35,212 nucleotides of DNA, taken from contig NZEC01000016.1 in assembly GCA_002688925.1 (NCBI GenBank), positions 1 to 35,212 on the forward strand, in the 5' to 3' direction. Under the pieces are notes generated by a model. It searched no databases and had not been told where the DNA came from. It worked only from the letters and a program-made list of their open reading frames with translations. Position numbers and translations under genes: made by a program. Of the stretch, positions 23,841-31,652 are shown piece after piece. How positions within the stretch are numbered: the stretch's first letter is position 1; every line of letters starts with the position of its first letter. The DNA is from an archaeon. Its GTDB lineage: Archaea; Nanobdellota; Nanobdellia; Woesearchaeales; GW2011-AR4.

Positions 23841-23900
23841 CCACCACCCACTATTGTTTTGTTTATTATTTTGATGTTTATTATTAAAACTATAAATTTA
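23841..23900 (-). promoter_or_regulatory. Promoter and ribosome binding site of gnd-zwf
   Basis: On the minus strand TAAATTTATA (23900-23891) is a TATA-like box that predicts initiation near 23870, leaving a leader of about 34 bases that ends in GGGTGGTGG just before the gnd ATG. A leader with a strong Shine-Dalgarno differs from the leaderless starts common in this window. Confidence 0.45.
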
Positions 23901-23995
23901 GTTGTTTTATGTAAAGAACATATAGTTTAAATAGGTTTATATAATTTTTGCATTATTCATTGTTTTTAAATGTTTTCATTGATTATAAGGGAAGA

Positions 23996-25459
23996 TTAAC
24001 CTGTAACTTTCCCAACCAAACTTCTTAACATATGCCCTGTTATTTCTATATTATAGGATTTTTTTAATTCTAATCTTTCTTTTACTCCTATGATTAATGG
24101 ATATGTGCCTATTTGCCTTAGGAATGTTGTGTTTCCATCGTATATTTCAGCATAACAGCCTTTTATTATTGTTTGTTTTGGGGCTAATCTTTTCAGCATT
24201 GGCCAGTCAATTTCCTGCCTTATCTGATTTCTCCATTTCCAATAGTATTTTTTGTTTTTTTTCAGGAATTTGTCTTTTACATCATTGTAAAGAGGAGTGT
24301 TTTTGAAAATGGCAACTTGCCTTATGTTTATTCTTCTTAACATCAATTTTTCTTTGTATATTTTTTTGAGCCATTTCATGTTTTCTTCATGGGTTTTTTT
24401 ACTTTCTGCTTTTAATCCGAAAATTAGGTTAATTCCGGGCAAGTATTTTGGCATGCCGTTTTCTCCTGGTTCTGAGCCGTATTTGTTTATTATTTTTATC
24501 GCTTCGTATGCAATTTTTGGAGAAGAATTCAGGCAGTTTTCTTTTATAACAATTGGATTAAAGCTTTCAATGCCCAAAGCTGCAATGTTTCCAGGAGTAC
24601 AGTATTTTACAATGGCTTTTGTTATCTCGTGGTTTTTGTCATTAACTACTTTTACTGGATTTACATTGTCTATGTGCAGGACTTTTATTTCAGGGCAGTT
24701 ATTTCTTATGTCTTTTAGCAGTTCTATTGCAGCTGGATATGTGTAAAAGCATGTTTGCTTTCCTAATCTAAAGTACCTGCAGCCTAGTTTATAAAATTCT
24801 ATGATTTCTTTTAGGATGTCTTCTTTATTCCTGAATTCCACTTTGTTTTTAAATGGCTCTGTGCAAAAACTGCATTTTCCTATATCACAGCCATGTCCTG
24901 TCTCTATTTCTATGATTCTTTTATTTGGAATTTGCTTTATTATTTTTGCTCCTACAACTGAAGAATCTTTTATTTTATCGTATTTGAAATTAAATAAGGA
25001 AAAATCAACCTTGTCAAATATATTTAAATCTGATTTTTCGAAAAACTTGCCGCCAAATAACTGAGTGCCGAATACTGCAGGGCCTGCCAGGATTTTTTTG
25101 CAGCTTAAGTCCTTGATTAACGGGATTACTTCTTTTAGTGTCCCTGGCATTGCAGAAAGATATTTTCCTGGAACATGTATTCCTAATATTACAATCAAAG
25201 TTTCAGTTTTTTGCAGTATATCTTTTATGTTTTTGCTGTTTTTAGTTAGGTTGTATGTGGATATGTCTGTTTTTTGGGAAGGCTTTGTTTTTTGTATTTC
25301 TGAGTTGTGTTTTTTATATAATCTTAGGTCGTCAATTGTTAAATAATAAACAGGTTCATCTAAAGAGCCTGCTATGTATCTTGGATATGTGCCTAAGTAT
25401 GGAGGGACTCCTAATCCGGCTGGCTCATCTGTGTAGCAGTCTAGGATAGTATATGACAT
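23996..25459 (-). CDS. Radical SAM protein, MJ0865-like (COG1031)
   Basis: 487-residue iron-sulfur protein. The N-terminal about 170 residues (YTILDCYTDEPAGLGVPPYL, ILGIHVPGKYLSAMPGTLKE, KKILAGPAVFGTQLFGG) form a B12-binding-like Rossmann domain. The radical SAM core follows: GHGCDIGKCSFCTEPFKNKV with the cluster cysteines spaced C-x4-C-x2-C, then FRLGKQTCFYTYP, ALGIESFNP and LIFGLKAESKKTHEENM. Features match the archaeal COG1031 group as I recall it; the reaction is unknown. ATG 25459 is chosen because a CCTTTATAATTC box lies 25 bases upstream. It is monocistronic. Confidence 0.8.
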   Translation of the reverse strand: MSYTILDCYTDEPAGLGVPPYLGTYPRYIAGSLDEPVYYLTIDDLRLYKKHNSEIQKTKPSQKTDISTYNLTKNSKNIKDILQKTETLIVILGIHVPGKYLSAMPGTLKEVIPLIKDLSCKKILAGPAVFGTQLFGGKFFEKSDLNIFDKVDFSLFNFKYDKIKDSSVVGAKIIKQIPNKRIIEIETGHGCDIGKCSFCTEPFKNKVEFRNKEDILKEIIEFYKLGCRYFRLGKQTCFYTYPAAIELLKDIRNNCPEIKVLHIDNVNPVKVVNDKNHEITKAIVKYCTPGNIAALGIESFNPIVIKENCLNSSPKIAYEAIKIINKYGSEPGENGMPKYLPGINLIFGLKAESKKTHEENMKWLKKIYKEKLMLRRINIRQVAIFKNTPLYNDVKDKFLKKNKKYYWKWRNQIRQEIDWPMLKRLAPKQTIIKGCYAEIYDGNTTFLRQIGTYPLIIGVKERLELKKSYNIEITGHMLRSLVGKVTG

Positions 25460-25572
25460 AAAACAAAGCAATCAGCCAAGAATTATAAAGGTTTTTGATT
25501 TGTACTATACTATTGGATTTTAGAAGATTAAACACAAAAACATTTATATTTACCTGATTAAACCATAATTTT

Positions 25573-26184
25573 ATGTTATGGCTATTAATTATAATTATTG
25601 TAATTTTACTTCTTATTATATTTCTTATTAATTTCTACAGGGATCCTGCAAGGAAAATACCTCTAGGGGATAATATTGTGAGCCCTGCTGATGGGAAAGT
25701 GATAGGGATTTTGAAGTTTAAACAGGATAAGGTTAGGGTAAATAAAGGGCTATTCGGGAAAATAGAGACTTTGGCAAAAGATATAGCTAAAGAGTGCTAT
25801 GTGATTTCTATATTCATGTCGGTTTTTGATGTCCATGTCAACAGAGCTCCGATTGACGGCAAAATTATATCAGTAAAGCATGAAAAAGGGAAGTTTTTTG
25901 CGGCTTATGACCTTAAAAAATCGCTGCAAAACGAGAAGAATGAGGTAATAATAAAAAACAATAAAGTGGGGAAGGTAAAAGTAATTCAGATAGCTGGATT
26001 TCTTGCAAGGAGAGTAGTATGTAAGGTAAATAAAAACGAAAAAGTTATTAAAGGACGGAGGATAGGAAAAATAGTGTTGGGGAGCCAGGTTACTTTGATA
26101 ATTAATGCTGATAAAGTGAAACTTAAAGTTAGGGTAGGGCAGAAAGTGAAAGCTGGAAGCACAATATTGGCTGAATTGGTATAA
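25573..26184 (+). CDS. asd: Archaetidylserine (phosphatidylserine) decarboxylase
   Basis: 203-residue pyruvoyl-dependent decarboxylase that turns the serine head group into ethanolamine. After an N-terminal membrane helix (LLIIIIVILLLIIFLINFY) come RDPARKIP and SPADGKVIGI, then SIFMSVFDVHVNRAPIDGKI and the self-cleavage region RIGKIVLGSQVTLII. The Ser after LG would become the pyruvoyl group; most bacterial enzymes have LGST and many short ones GSR, so GSQ is a variant. In an archaeon the likely substrate is archaetidylserine made by the PssA-like enzyme one gene downstream. CATTTATATTTACC upstream suggests leaderless translation. Confidence 0.88.
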   Translation: MLWLLIIIIVILLLIIFLINFYRDPARKIPLGDNIVSPADGKVIGILKFKQDKVRVNKGLFGKIETLAKDIAKECYVISIFMSVFDVHVNRAPIDGKIISVKHEKGKFFAAYDLKKSLQNEKNEVIIKNNKVGKVKVIQIAGFLARRVVCKVNKNEKVIKGRRIGKIVLGSQVTLIINADKVKLKVRVGQKVKAGSTILAELV

Positions 26185-26244
26185 ATCATGTTAATATTTT
26201 TTAAAAAATTTGAAAATCATCATTAAAATTTATAGCATGTTTAT

Positions 26245-26502
26245 ATGAAAAACAATTGGAACTCAAAAATAATCAGAACTTTTACATCTGTTTTGTCAGT
26301 AGCTAAAAACAGGGAAGGACATTGCATTAATTGCGGTGAGTGCTGCAAACTTCCAAATAGTTGTGTATTTTTGAGGAACAGAAAAGATGGAGAATATTAT
26401 TGCTCTATATACACAATAAAACCTTTAAACTGCAGAAAATATCCGAGAACTGATAATGAGCACATAACAAAAAAAACATGCGGGTTTAAATTTATTAAAT
26501 GA
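26245..26502 (+). CDS. YkgJ-like Zn/Fe-chelating Cys-cluster protein
   Basis: 85-residue protein with the YkgJ cysteine cluster: GHCINCGECCKLPNSCVFL, then EYYCSIYTIKPLNCRKYPR and a final KKTCGF. The eight or so cysteines are expected to hold a metal. The family's biochemical role is not established, though members are often encoded near metal or membrane enzymes. It overlaps the next gene by four bases (ATGA), so it is translationally coupled to the PssA-like lipid enzyme. The short length is normal for archaeal members. Confidence 0.82.
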   Translation: MKNNWNSKIIRTFTSVLSVAKNREGHCINCGECCKLPNSCVFLRNRKDGEYYCSIYTIKPLNCRKYPRTDNEHITKKTCGFKFIK

Positions 26503-27530
26503 AACTGAAAATTAAAGAAAAAAAATTTCCAATATCCATAGCATTATTCAGGATATTATTGGCATTTATATTATTCTTTGTCATACTTTCAGGAATAGAG
26601 GAAATATCTGTGTTTCTTTTTATTATTACAGCATTTTTGTCCTTCTTTGGGCAGTTTATACAAAAGCAGAAATCACAGTTAAAGAGCATATTGGACTTAA
26701 TTGCCGATAAATTACTCGTAAATCTTGCTGCAATTGCCTTGGTTATGGTCGGATTAATTCCACTGTGGGTGATGCTTGTTTTCCTTGGCCGGGACTTATT
26801 GACAATAGCAGGAGGGTCATATTTATTTTATAAGGATATCAGGAGAGAGTTCAAGCCTACACATATAGGAAAAATAACATCTTTCTCCCAGGTAATAGCT
26901 TTAATTCCTGCAATTTTTGGAGAATTAGACTGGGTCTTAATATTTGCTGCAGTAATATTAACTGTAATGTCTGCTGTTGAGCTGATTTTTAAGTCTGAGT
27001 TCAGGCTAACAAGAAAATCCGATATAAGTGAATTCAGGATATCAAGACTATTAAAAACTGCAGATATTTTGACTTTAATGAATGTTGTTTTTGGAGTCAT
27101 GGTTATTTTCTTTGTAATAAATAAAAGCTATAAGTGGGCTGTAATATTTCTTTTTTTGGCTGTTATTGCTGATTTCTTTGACGGGAAGGTTGCAAGAAAA
27201 TTAGGGCAGGAGAATGTTTTTGGGAAAGAGCTTGATTCACTTGCTGATACAATATCTTTTGGAGTTGCCCCCACAATATTTGGATTTTCCTTAATTCAAA
27301 GCCCATTGGCGATAGTTGCCTTTACGATATTCTTATTTTGCGGCATTTTAAGATTAGCCAGATATAATATAATGGATTCCAAAGATGGCTATGCAGGAAT
27401 GCCAATTACGCTTAATGGGTTAATAGTGCCTGTTATTTATTTGGCTAAGGTGCCTTTGGATTTTTATCCTTACATTTATATTATTTTAGGGGTACTGATG
27501 ATATCTAATATAAAGTTCAGGAAGATCTGA
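26499..27530 (+). CDS. pssA: Fused CDP-alcohol phosphotransferase: degenerate PgsA-like domain plus archaetidylserine synthase
   Basis: 343 residues, twice the size of a single-domain PssA. The C-terminal half (about 185-343) has the complete CDP-alcohol motif DFFDGKVARKLGQENVFG followed by KELDSLADTISFGVAPT, characteristic of serine-type enzymes. The N-terminal half aligns with PgsA domains through LDLIADKLLVNLAA, LWVMLVFLGRDLLTIAGG and HIGKITSFSQVIALIPAI, but the DxxDGxxAR stretch is replaced by FFGQFIQKQKSQ, so it is probably inactive. About ten membrane helices are expected. It likely transfers serine to CDP-archaeol, feeding the decarboxylase upstream. The N-domain may act as a structural partner. 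Confidence 0.85.
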   Translation: MKLKIKEKKFPISIALFRILLAFILFFVILSGIEEISVFLFIITAFLSFFGQFIQKQKSQLKSILDLIADKLLVNLAAIALVMVGLIPLWVMLVFLGRDLLTIAGGSYLFYKDIRREFKPTHIGKITSFSQVIALIPAIFGELDWVLIFAAVILTVMSAVELIFKSEFRLTRKSDISEFRISRLLKTADILTLMNVVFGVMVIFFVINKSYKWAVIFLFLAVIADFFDGKVARKLGQENVFGKELDSLADTISFGVAPTIFGFSLIQSPLAIVAFTIFLFCGILRLARYNIMDSKDGYAGMPITLNGLIVPVIYLAKVPLDFYPYIYIILGVLMISNIKFRKI

Positions 27531-27610
27531 AAAAAATTAAATTCCAATAAACAAATATAGAAATTCAGATGTCAAAATAAACAATTCTGATTTAAAAGAA
27601 AATTAGGCCT

Positions 27611-27659
27611 CACCATTGCGTTCGGCATTAATAACGCTCGCCACAATGCTCGCTTTAAT
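27611..27659. repeat. GC-rich dispersed intergenic element, copy 2, with inverted arm
   Basis: The right part (27633-27659) matches 21309-21337. The left part, CACCATTGCGTTCGGCATTA, is partly its reverse complement, so CATTG (27614-27618) and CAATG (27644-27648) can pair. The element lies between two convergent genes, the PssA-like and PgsA-like fusions, where a terminator or a REP-like element could sit. No protein or tRNA is encoded. Confidence 0.45.
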
Positions 27660-27695
27660 CAAATTTTTAGGCACACTCTAATTGACAACATTCTT

Positions 27696-28748
27696 TTAAT
27701 GATGATTTTTTATTTTTTTTATTTTCTGGCTTTTATGTACATCCATGATACCATAAATATAAAGAAATATGGTTCCAAAGATAAGTATGTGTAATGAGTA
27801 GATAAAATCTATGGCAACGGCTATTACTGCGACATAAGCTATTCCTACTATGGTTTTTCCAAGGGCGCTTGACGGCACTTCTCTTAGCTTCATGTAATAT
27901 GTTATTTTTGAGATAATTATTGCCAATGTAGGTACTATAAAGAGCAGTATCCAAAAAAATTCCAGGAATCCTATTAGGTAAAAGGCTATGTATGAAGATA
28001 TTATTAATATAGAATCTGTAAAAGCGTCATAAAGCCTTCCGAACTTTGTGATTTGCTTTGTTATTCTTGCGGATATGCCATCTACTTTATCCAGCAGGAT
28101 AACAACAGCAAATAATACCAATGCAAGATTTATGTTTGACTGAATTAAGTTGATAATATATAATGGGATTAACAGAAGCCTAAAAGTTGTTATTATATTT
28201 GGAATATTGATGATATTTTCTCCTGCAAGCTTTCCCACCTTTAACAGGTAATCAAATCCTGAAATTACTGTTATTATTACAGCAATGAGCATAAGCCACC
28301 AGTTAAAGGGCACATTTAAGATTACTGCGAGTATTGCTATTATTTGAATAATTGTTTTGATTTTTCCAAGATAGCTTGCGCTTATGATGACTTTTTTCGG
28401 CAGGAAGAAAAGCCTCAATACTGTGATTGCAATTTCCCTGACTATGATAACAACGGCCATCCATAATTGTATTCTTCCTATGAGAAATATTAATGCTGCT
28501 GATATCAGCAGCTTGTCAGCAATTGGGTCTATTATTTTTCCTATTCCTGTTATTTGCCTGGTTTTTCTTGCTATATAGCCGTCAAGCGCATCTGATAATG
28601 ACAATATTATGAAAATAATTGCAGCAATATAATTCCTGTAAGGTATGTCAATTAATAGAAATACTACAAATACGGGGATAAAAAGAATCCTGGAATATGT
28701 GATTAGGTTTGGGGTTGAAAATGCATCTTTCATTCTTATAGAAATCAT
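27696..28748 (-). CDS. pgsA: Tandem-fused CDP-alcohol phosphotransferases, PgsA-like N-domain
   Basis: 350 residues from ATG 28748 (345 from 28733), with two complete CDP-alcohol phosphotransferase domains. Domain 1 (about 1-175) begins FSTPNLITYSRILFIP and has SDALDGYIARKTRQITGIG followed by KIIDPIADKLL, the PgsA pattern. Domain 2 (about 180-350) begins NIPNIITTFRLLLIPLYIIN and has LLDKVDGISARITKQITKFG followed by RLYDAFTDSIL, with all four aspartates. Domain 1 probably makes archaetidylglycerol phosphate or a related lipid; the alcohol used by domain 2 is unknown. The track start adds 21 residues of leader. It is divergent from the PHP gene. Confidence 0.85.
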   Translation of the reverse strand: MISIRMKDAFSTPNLITYSRILFIPVFVVFLLIDIPYRNYIAAIIFIILSLSDALDGYIARKTRQITGIGKIIDPIADKLLISAALIFLIGRIQLWMAVVIIVREIAITVLRLFFLPKKVIISASYLGKIKTIIQIIAILAVILNVPFNWWLMLIAVIITVISGFDYLLKVGKLAGENIINIPNIITTFRLLLIPLYIINLIQSNINLALVLFAVVILLDKVDGISARITKQITKFGRLYDAFTDSILIISSYIAFYLIGFLEFFWILLFIVPTLAIIISKITYYMKLREVPSSALGKTIVGIAYVAVIAVAIDFIYSLHILIFGTIFLYIYGIMDVHKSQKIKKIKNHH

Positions 28749-28787
28749 AACCTTTATAACCCTTAAATAGTTTTCTGTTTTACTAAA
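28749..28787. promoter_or_regulatory. Shared divergent promoter of pgsA-like and PHP genes
   Basis: The short gap holds CCTTTATAACCCTTAAATAG, which offers a TATA-like box on each strand. Each lies about 20-30 bases from the ATG it would serve, so both transcripts would be leaderless or nearly so, and the two genes may be controlled together. Confidence 0.45.
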
Positions 28788-29423
28788 ATGAAGTACGATT
28801 TGCATAACCATACTTATTACTCAAAATGCAGCAATCTAAAGCCGGAAATATTAATTAAAGCTGCAAAGAAAAAAGGAATGGATGGGATTGCGGTTACTGA
28901 CCACAATACTATGAAAGGTGCACTTGAAGCAAGAAAATTAAACAAGGATAAGGATTTTGAGGTTATTTTAGGAGAGGAAATTGGGACAAATTTCGGCGAT
29001 GTTATTGGACTATATCTGAAGAAAGAGATAAAATCCAAAGAGTTTTTTTCTGTTATTGATGAGATTAAGGCCCAGGATGGACTGATAATAATTCCGCACC
29101 CGTTCAGAACATCAAGCAATCCTAATCACTTGTTTAAGTTGCCATTCGAGAAGATAAAAAATAAGATTGATGCTATAGAGTGCTTTAATGCAAGAATGCT
29201 GCCGGGAGACAATGAAAAATCTCAAGTGGTGGCAAAAAGGCTTAAAATTGCTGGTACTGGGGGATCTGATGCGCACTTTAAGTTTGAAATAGGAAAGGCG
29301 TATACTATTTTTGAAGGAAGTTTAAGAAGAGCGATAAAGCAGAAAAAAACAAGATATGAGGGAACTATTCTTTATGGGCCTTTTGGCGGGTTATTGAGCT
29401 TTTTTAGGAGAAGATTGTTTTAA
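28788..29423 (+). CDS. PHP-domain metal-dependent phosphoesterase
   Basis: 211-residue PHP-fold hydrolase. Metal-binding motifs are DLHNHTYYSKCSNLKPE at the N-terminus, GIAVTDHNTMKGALEA, LGEEIGT, IIIPHPFR and GTGGSDAHFKFEIG. This is the small stand-alone type related to bacterial YciV/TrpH-like nucleotidases and phosphoesterases; the substrate is not readable. The basic, aromatic C-terminus (FGGLLSFFRRRLF) could be membrane-associated. It shares a promoter gap with the PgsA-like gene and overlaps the convergent acyltransferase stop by four bases. A role in lipid head-group or nucleotide phosphate removal would suit the context but is not shown. Confidence 0.85.
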   Translation: MKYDLHNHTYYSKCSNLKPEILIKAAKKKGMDGIAVTDHNTMKGALEARKLNKDKDFEVILGEEIGTNFGDVIGLYLKKEIKSKEFFSVIDEIKAQDGLIIIPHPFRTSSNPNHLFKLPFEKIKNKIDAIECFNARMLPGDNEKSQVVAKRLKIAGTGGSDAHFKFEIGKAYTIFEGSLRRAIKQKKTRYEGTILYGPFGGLLSFFRRRLF

Positions 29424-29977
29424 TCAATATTATTCTTAAGATGGTAGACATGATTCATTAAAGCCACTGCCTTCTGCTCAATGGTTTTTTTATTTTTCTC
29501 CAGGTGGATTAATTTTCCGATATTTAATGCTGAGCCGAATGGAGTGTAAGATGATTTTATGCCTATTGGCAGAATTGGAGTATTGGTTTCAAGAGCTAGC
29601 CTGACTACTCCTGTTTTGAAATTATTATTTCCATTTTTGTAATCTCCCTGGGGAAATATCGCTATTATTTTCCCTGATTTAAGGTACTCTTTAATTTCGC
29701 TGTAAGCTTGTTTTGAATTAAATAATGGTATGCAGCCAGCCCATTTTCTGCAGAATGTTTCACCTAAAAACCACCAGCTAGGCTTTGCAAGAAAATGGAT
29801 TTTTTTGTTTAATCTTTTAAGGGATATATAAGTTATCAGCAAGGGGTCAATTAAGTGAGCATGATTTGATATTATTATAAAATTTCCTTGTTTTGGAATG
29901 TTCTGCTTTCCCTTAATTTTTCCGATAAATGATGATAAAACCGGATAAAACCAAAATTTTGTTATTGGATAAACCAT
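29420..29977 (-). CDS. PlsC-like glycerolphosphate acyltransferase family protein
   Basis: 185-residue member of the PlsC/LPLAT superfamily. The catalytic HX4D motif is intact in ISNHAHLIDPLLI. The second motif reads IAIFPQGDYKNGNNNFKTG where FPEG is usual, so the Glu is Gln, and LALETNTPILPIGIKSS is the fourth block. The enzyme normally adds fatty acyl chains to lysophosphatidate, an ester-lipid reaction not expected in an archaeon with ether lipids. It may acylate another acceptor. It sits among archaeal lipid genes and starts leaderless-like, with no clear Shine-Dalgarno. Confidence 0.82.
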   Translation of the reverse strand: MVYPITKFWFYPVLSSFIGKIKGKQNIPKQGNFIIISNHAHLIDPLLITYISLKRLNKKIHFLAKPSWWFLGETFCRKWAGCIPLFNSKQAYSEIKEYLKSGKIIAIFPQGDYKNGNNNFKTGVVRLALETNTPILPIGIKSSYTPFGSALNIGKLIHLEKNKKTIEQKAVALMNHVYHLKNNID

Positions 29978-30090
29978 TTTAGGTATTTTTTTGCGCTTGT
30001 TTTTATGTTTATCTAAATTTTACAGCTATTTGAATCGTAATTTCAATTCAAAAAGATAGATTTAAATAAATAAAATTTAAAGATGATTAT

Positions 30091-30627
30091 ATGCTGAATT
30101 TAATACTGCAATGCTTTTACTTGATGCTGCCTGCTTATTTTGCCAATATGGCTCCTGTGATAGTCAAAAAAATAAATTTTCTTAAAAACCCTATTGATTT
30201 TGGTAAGACGATAAATAATATGCCTGTTTTTGGGAAAAATAAGACATTTAGGGGGCTTTTTTTTGGGGTTTTGTTTGCAGTTGTTATCACATATATCCAG
30301 TTTATTTTGAATGATAATGGTATTTTTTTGAGCCTGGCTATTGCTGATTATTCAAACTGGCTTTTAATTGGGTTATTGATGGGCTTTGGCGCAATTATTG
30401 GAGATTTAGCTGAAAGCTTTGTGAAAAGAAGGTTAAGCTTTAAATCAGGAGGTAGTTTTTTCCCGTTTGACCAGATAGATTTTGTTATCGGAGCATTGAT
30501 ATTTATTTATCCTTTGGTTAAATTATCTATTACCAAGATTGCGATAATAATCTTATTGAGCATTGTGCTGCATATAATAGTAAATCATGTGGCTTTCTAT
30601 ACTAAAGTAAGGGATGAGAAGTGGTGA
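30091..30627 (+). CDS. carS: CDP-archaeol synthase (CarS)
   Basis: 178-residue integral membrane cytidylyltransferase that activates the archaeal lipid precursor digeranylgeranylglycerol phosphate with CTP. Family marks are MLPAYFANMAPVIVKK, PIDFGKTINNMPVFGKNKTF, RGLFFGVLFAVVIT, GFGAIIGDLAESFVKRRL and SFFPFDQIDFVIGA, ending LHIIVNHVAFYTKVRDEKW. About five helices are present. Its product is the substrate of the CDP-alcohol phosphotransferases in the same neighbourhood. An ATTTAAATAAA box 20-30 bases upstream predicts a leaderless message. Confidence 0.93.
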   Translation: MLNLILQCFYLMLPAYFANMAPVIVKKINFLKNPIDFGKTINNMPVFGKNKTFRGLFFGVLFAVVITYIQFILNDNGIFLSLAIADYSNWLLIGLLMGFGAIIGDLAESFVKRRLSFKSGGSFFPFDQIDFVIGALIFIYPLVKLSITKIAIIILLSIVLHIIVNHVAFYTKVRDEKW

Positions 30628-30642
30628 TTTTAACAACTAATG

Positions 30643-31110
30643 TTATAGTATAAAATAAAGCAATACAACAGGAACAAAAAACCAAATATTCTTTAAAAAA
30701 ACATCTTTATAATTCTTTTTCTTCAAATCTATAATTAATGAAGCGCTTAGAATTCCATACAAAAATATCAATACAGATTCTATGACAAATAGGTTTAGTA
30801 TTTTGCTGCTCAGGAAAAAAACAATTCCGAGAAAGAAGTAAGTTAAAGATGATTTTTCAAGATTCAGCTTTTTATTTATCATCAGTATAACTATAAAAAA
30901 CAGTAAAGCCACTAAAAGTATAAAGTTTATGTTGTAAAAAAACAGCATAAATCCAATAACTAGGAAGAATGTTATCTTTTTTAACAAGAGGAAGTAAGTT
31001 TTTCCCGGCTTCTGCTCTTCAGGAGCCAGCTTTATTAAAAATATTCCAAGTAATAATCCAAGATAGGCTATTATTGACGCTAAAAAATAGTTCAGGATTT
31101 GCATTGTCAT
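30643..31110 (-). CDS. Unknown four- to five-helix membrane protein
   Basis: 155 residues, strongly hydrophobic, with helices around ILNYFLASIIAYLGLLLGIF, TFFLVIGFMLFFYNINFILL, LLFFIVILMI, FFLGIVFFLSSKILNLFVI and IWFFVPVVLLYFIL. Short charged loops (KLAPEEQKPGKTY, KKLNLEKSS, DLKKKNYKDVF) separate them. I see no catalytic or transport motif. ATG 31104 is a possible alternative start. It lies convergent to carS and 16 bases downstream of rpiB on the same strand, so it may be co-transcribed with rpiB. Confidence 0.6.
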   Translation of the reverse strand: MTMQILNYFLASIIAYLGLLLGIFLIKLAPEEQKPGKTYFLLLKKITFFLVIGFMLFFYNINFILLVALLFFIVILMINKKLNLEKSSLTYFFLGIVFFLSSKILNLFVIESVLIFLYGILSASLIIDLKKKNYKDVFLKNIWFFVPVVLLYFIL

Positions 31111-31126
31111 AATTTTTGTTCAGAAT

Positions 31127-31585
31127 TTATCTGCATATTTTTTCTTCTATTTCCTTAATTTGCTTTACTCTTCTTTTATGCCTCTCTTCGTTGCTGAAAT
31201 TAGTAGAGAGCCAGATCTTTGTTATCTTTTTTGCCTCGTCATTTTTTAAGATTCTTGCTCCAAGGCAAAGAAGATTGCTGTTATTGTGCTCTCTTGAGTT
31301 TATTGCAGTATATTCATTAAAGCAGTTTGCTGCCCTTATTCCCTTTACTTTGTTTGCTACAATTGCCTCTCCTAATCCTGAACCGCACATCAAGATGCCT
31401 TTGCCATCTGTTTTTGCTACCTCTTTGGCTACTTTAAAGGCTGTTTTGGGGTAATCTGCAGGCTCTTTATTAAAAACTCCTATATCCTCACAATCATAGC
31501 CGAGCTGCGTGAGAAATTTCTTTATGTCTTCCTTTAATTCAAATCCGGCATGATCGCTTCCAATGATTATTTTTTTGTTTTTCAT
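31127..31585 (-). CDS. rpiB: Ribose-5-phosphate isomerase B
   Basis: 152-residue RpiB/LacAB-family isomerase interconverting ribulose-5- and ribose-5-phosphate. The N-terminal IIIGSDHAGFELKEDIKKF, the middle EPADYPKTAFKVAKEVAK, and the active-site region GILMCGSGLGEAIVANKVKG with the catalytic Cys are standard, as is NSREHNNSNLLCLGAR. Most archaea use RpiA, so the B type fits the bacterial-type zwf and gnd in the window. It would turn the product of gnd into ribose-5-phosphate for PRPP. It is separated from them by about 7 kb and not in the same operon. Confidence 0.93.
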   Translation of the reverse strand: MKNKKIIIGSDHAGFELKEDIKKFLTQLGYDCEDIGVFNKEPADYPKTAFKVAKEVAKTDGKGILMCGSGLGEAIVANKVKGIRAANCFNEYTAINSREHNNSNLLCLGARILKNDEAKKITKIWLSTNFSNEERHKRRVKQIKEIEEKICR

Positions 31586-31652
31586 ATTTTTGATTATATT
31601 TTTAATGACTTTTTTAAAATCATTTTCTTTTGTGTTTTAATATTTATTGGTT

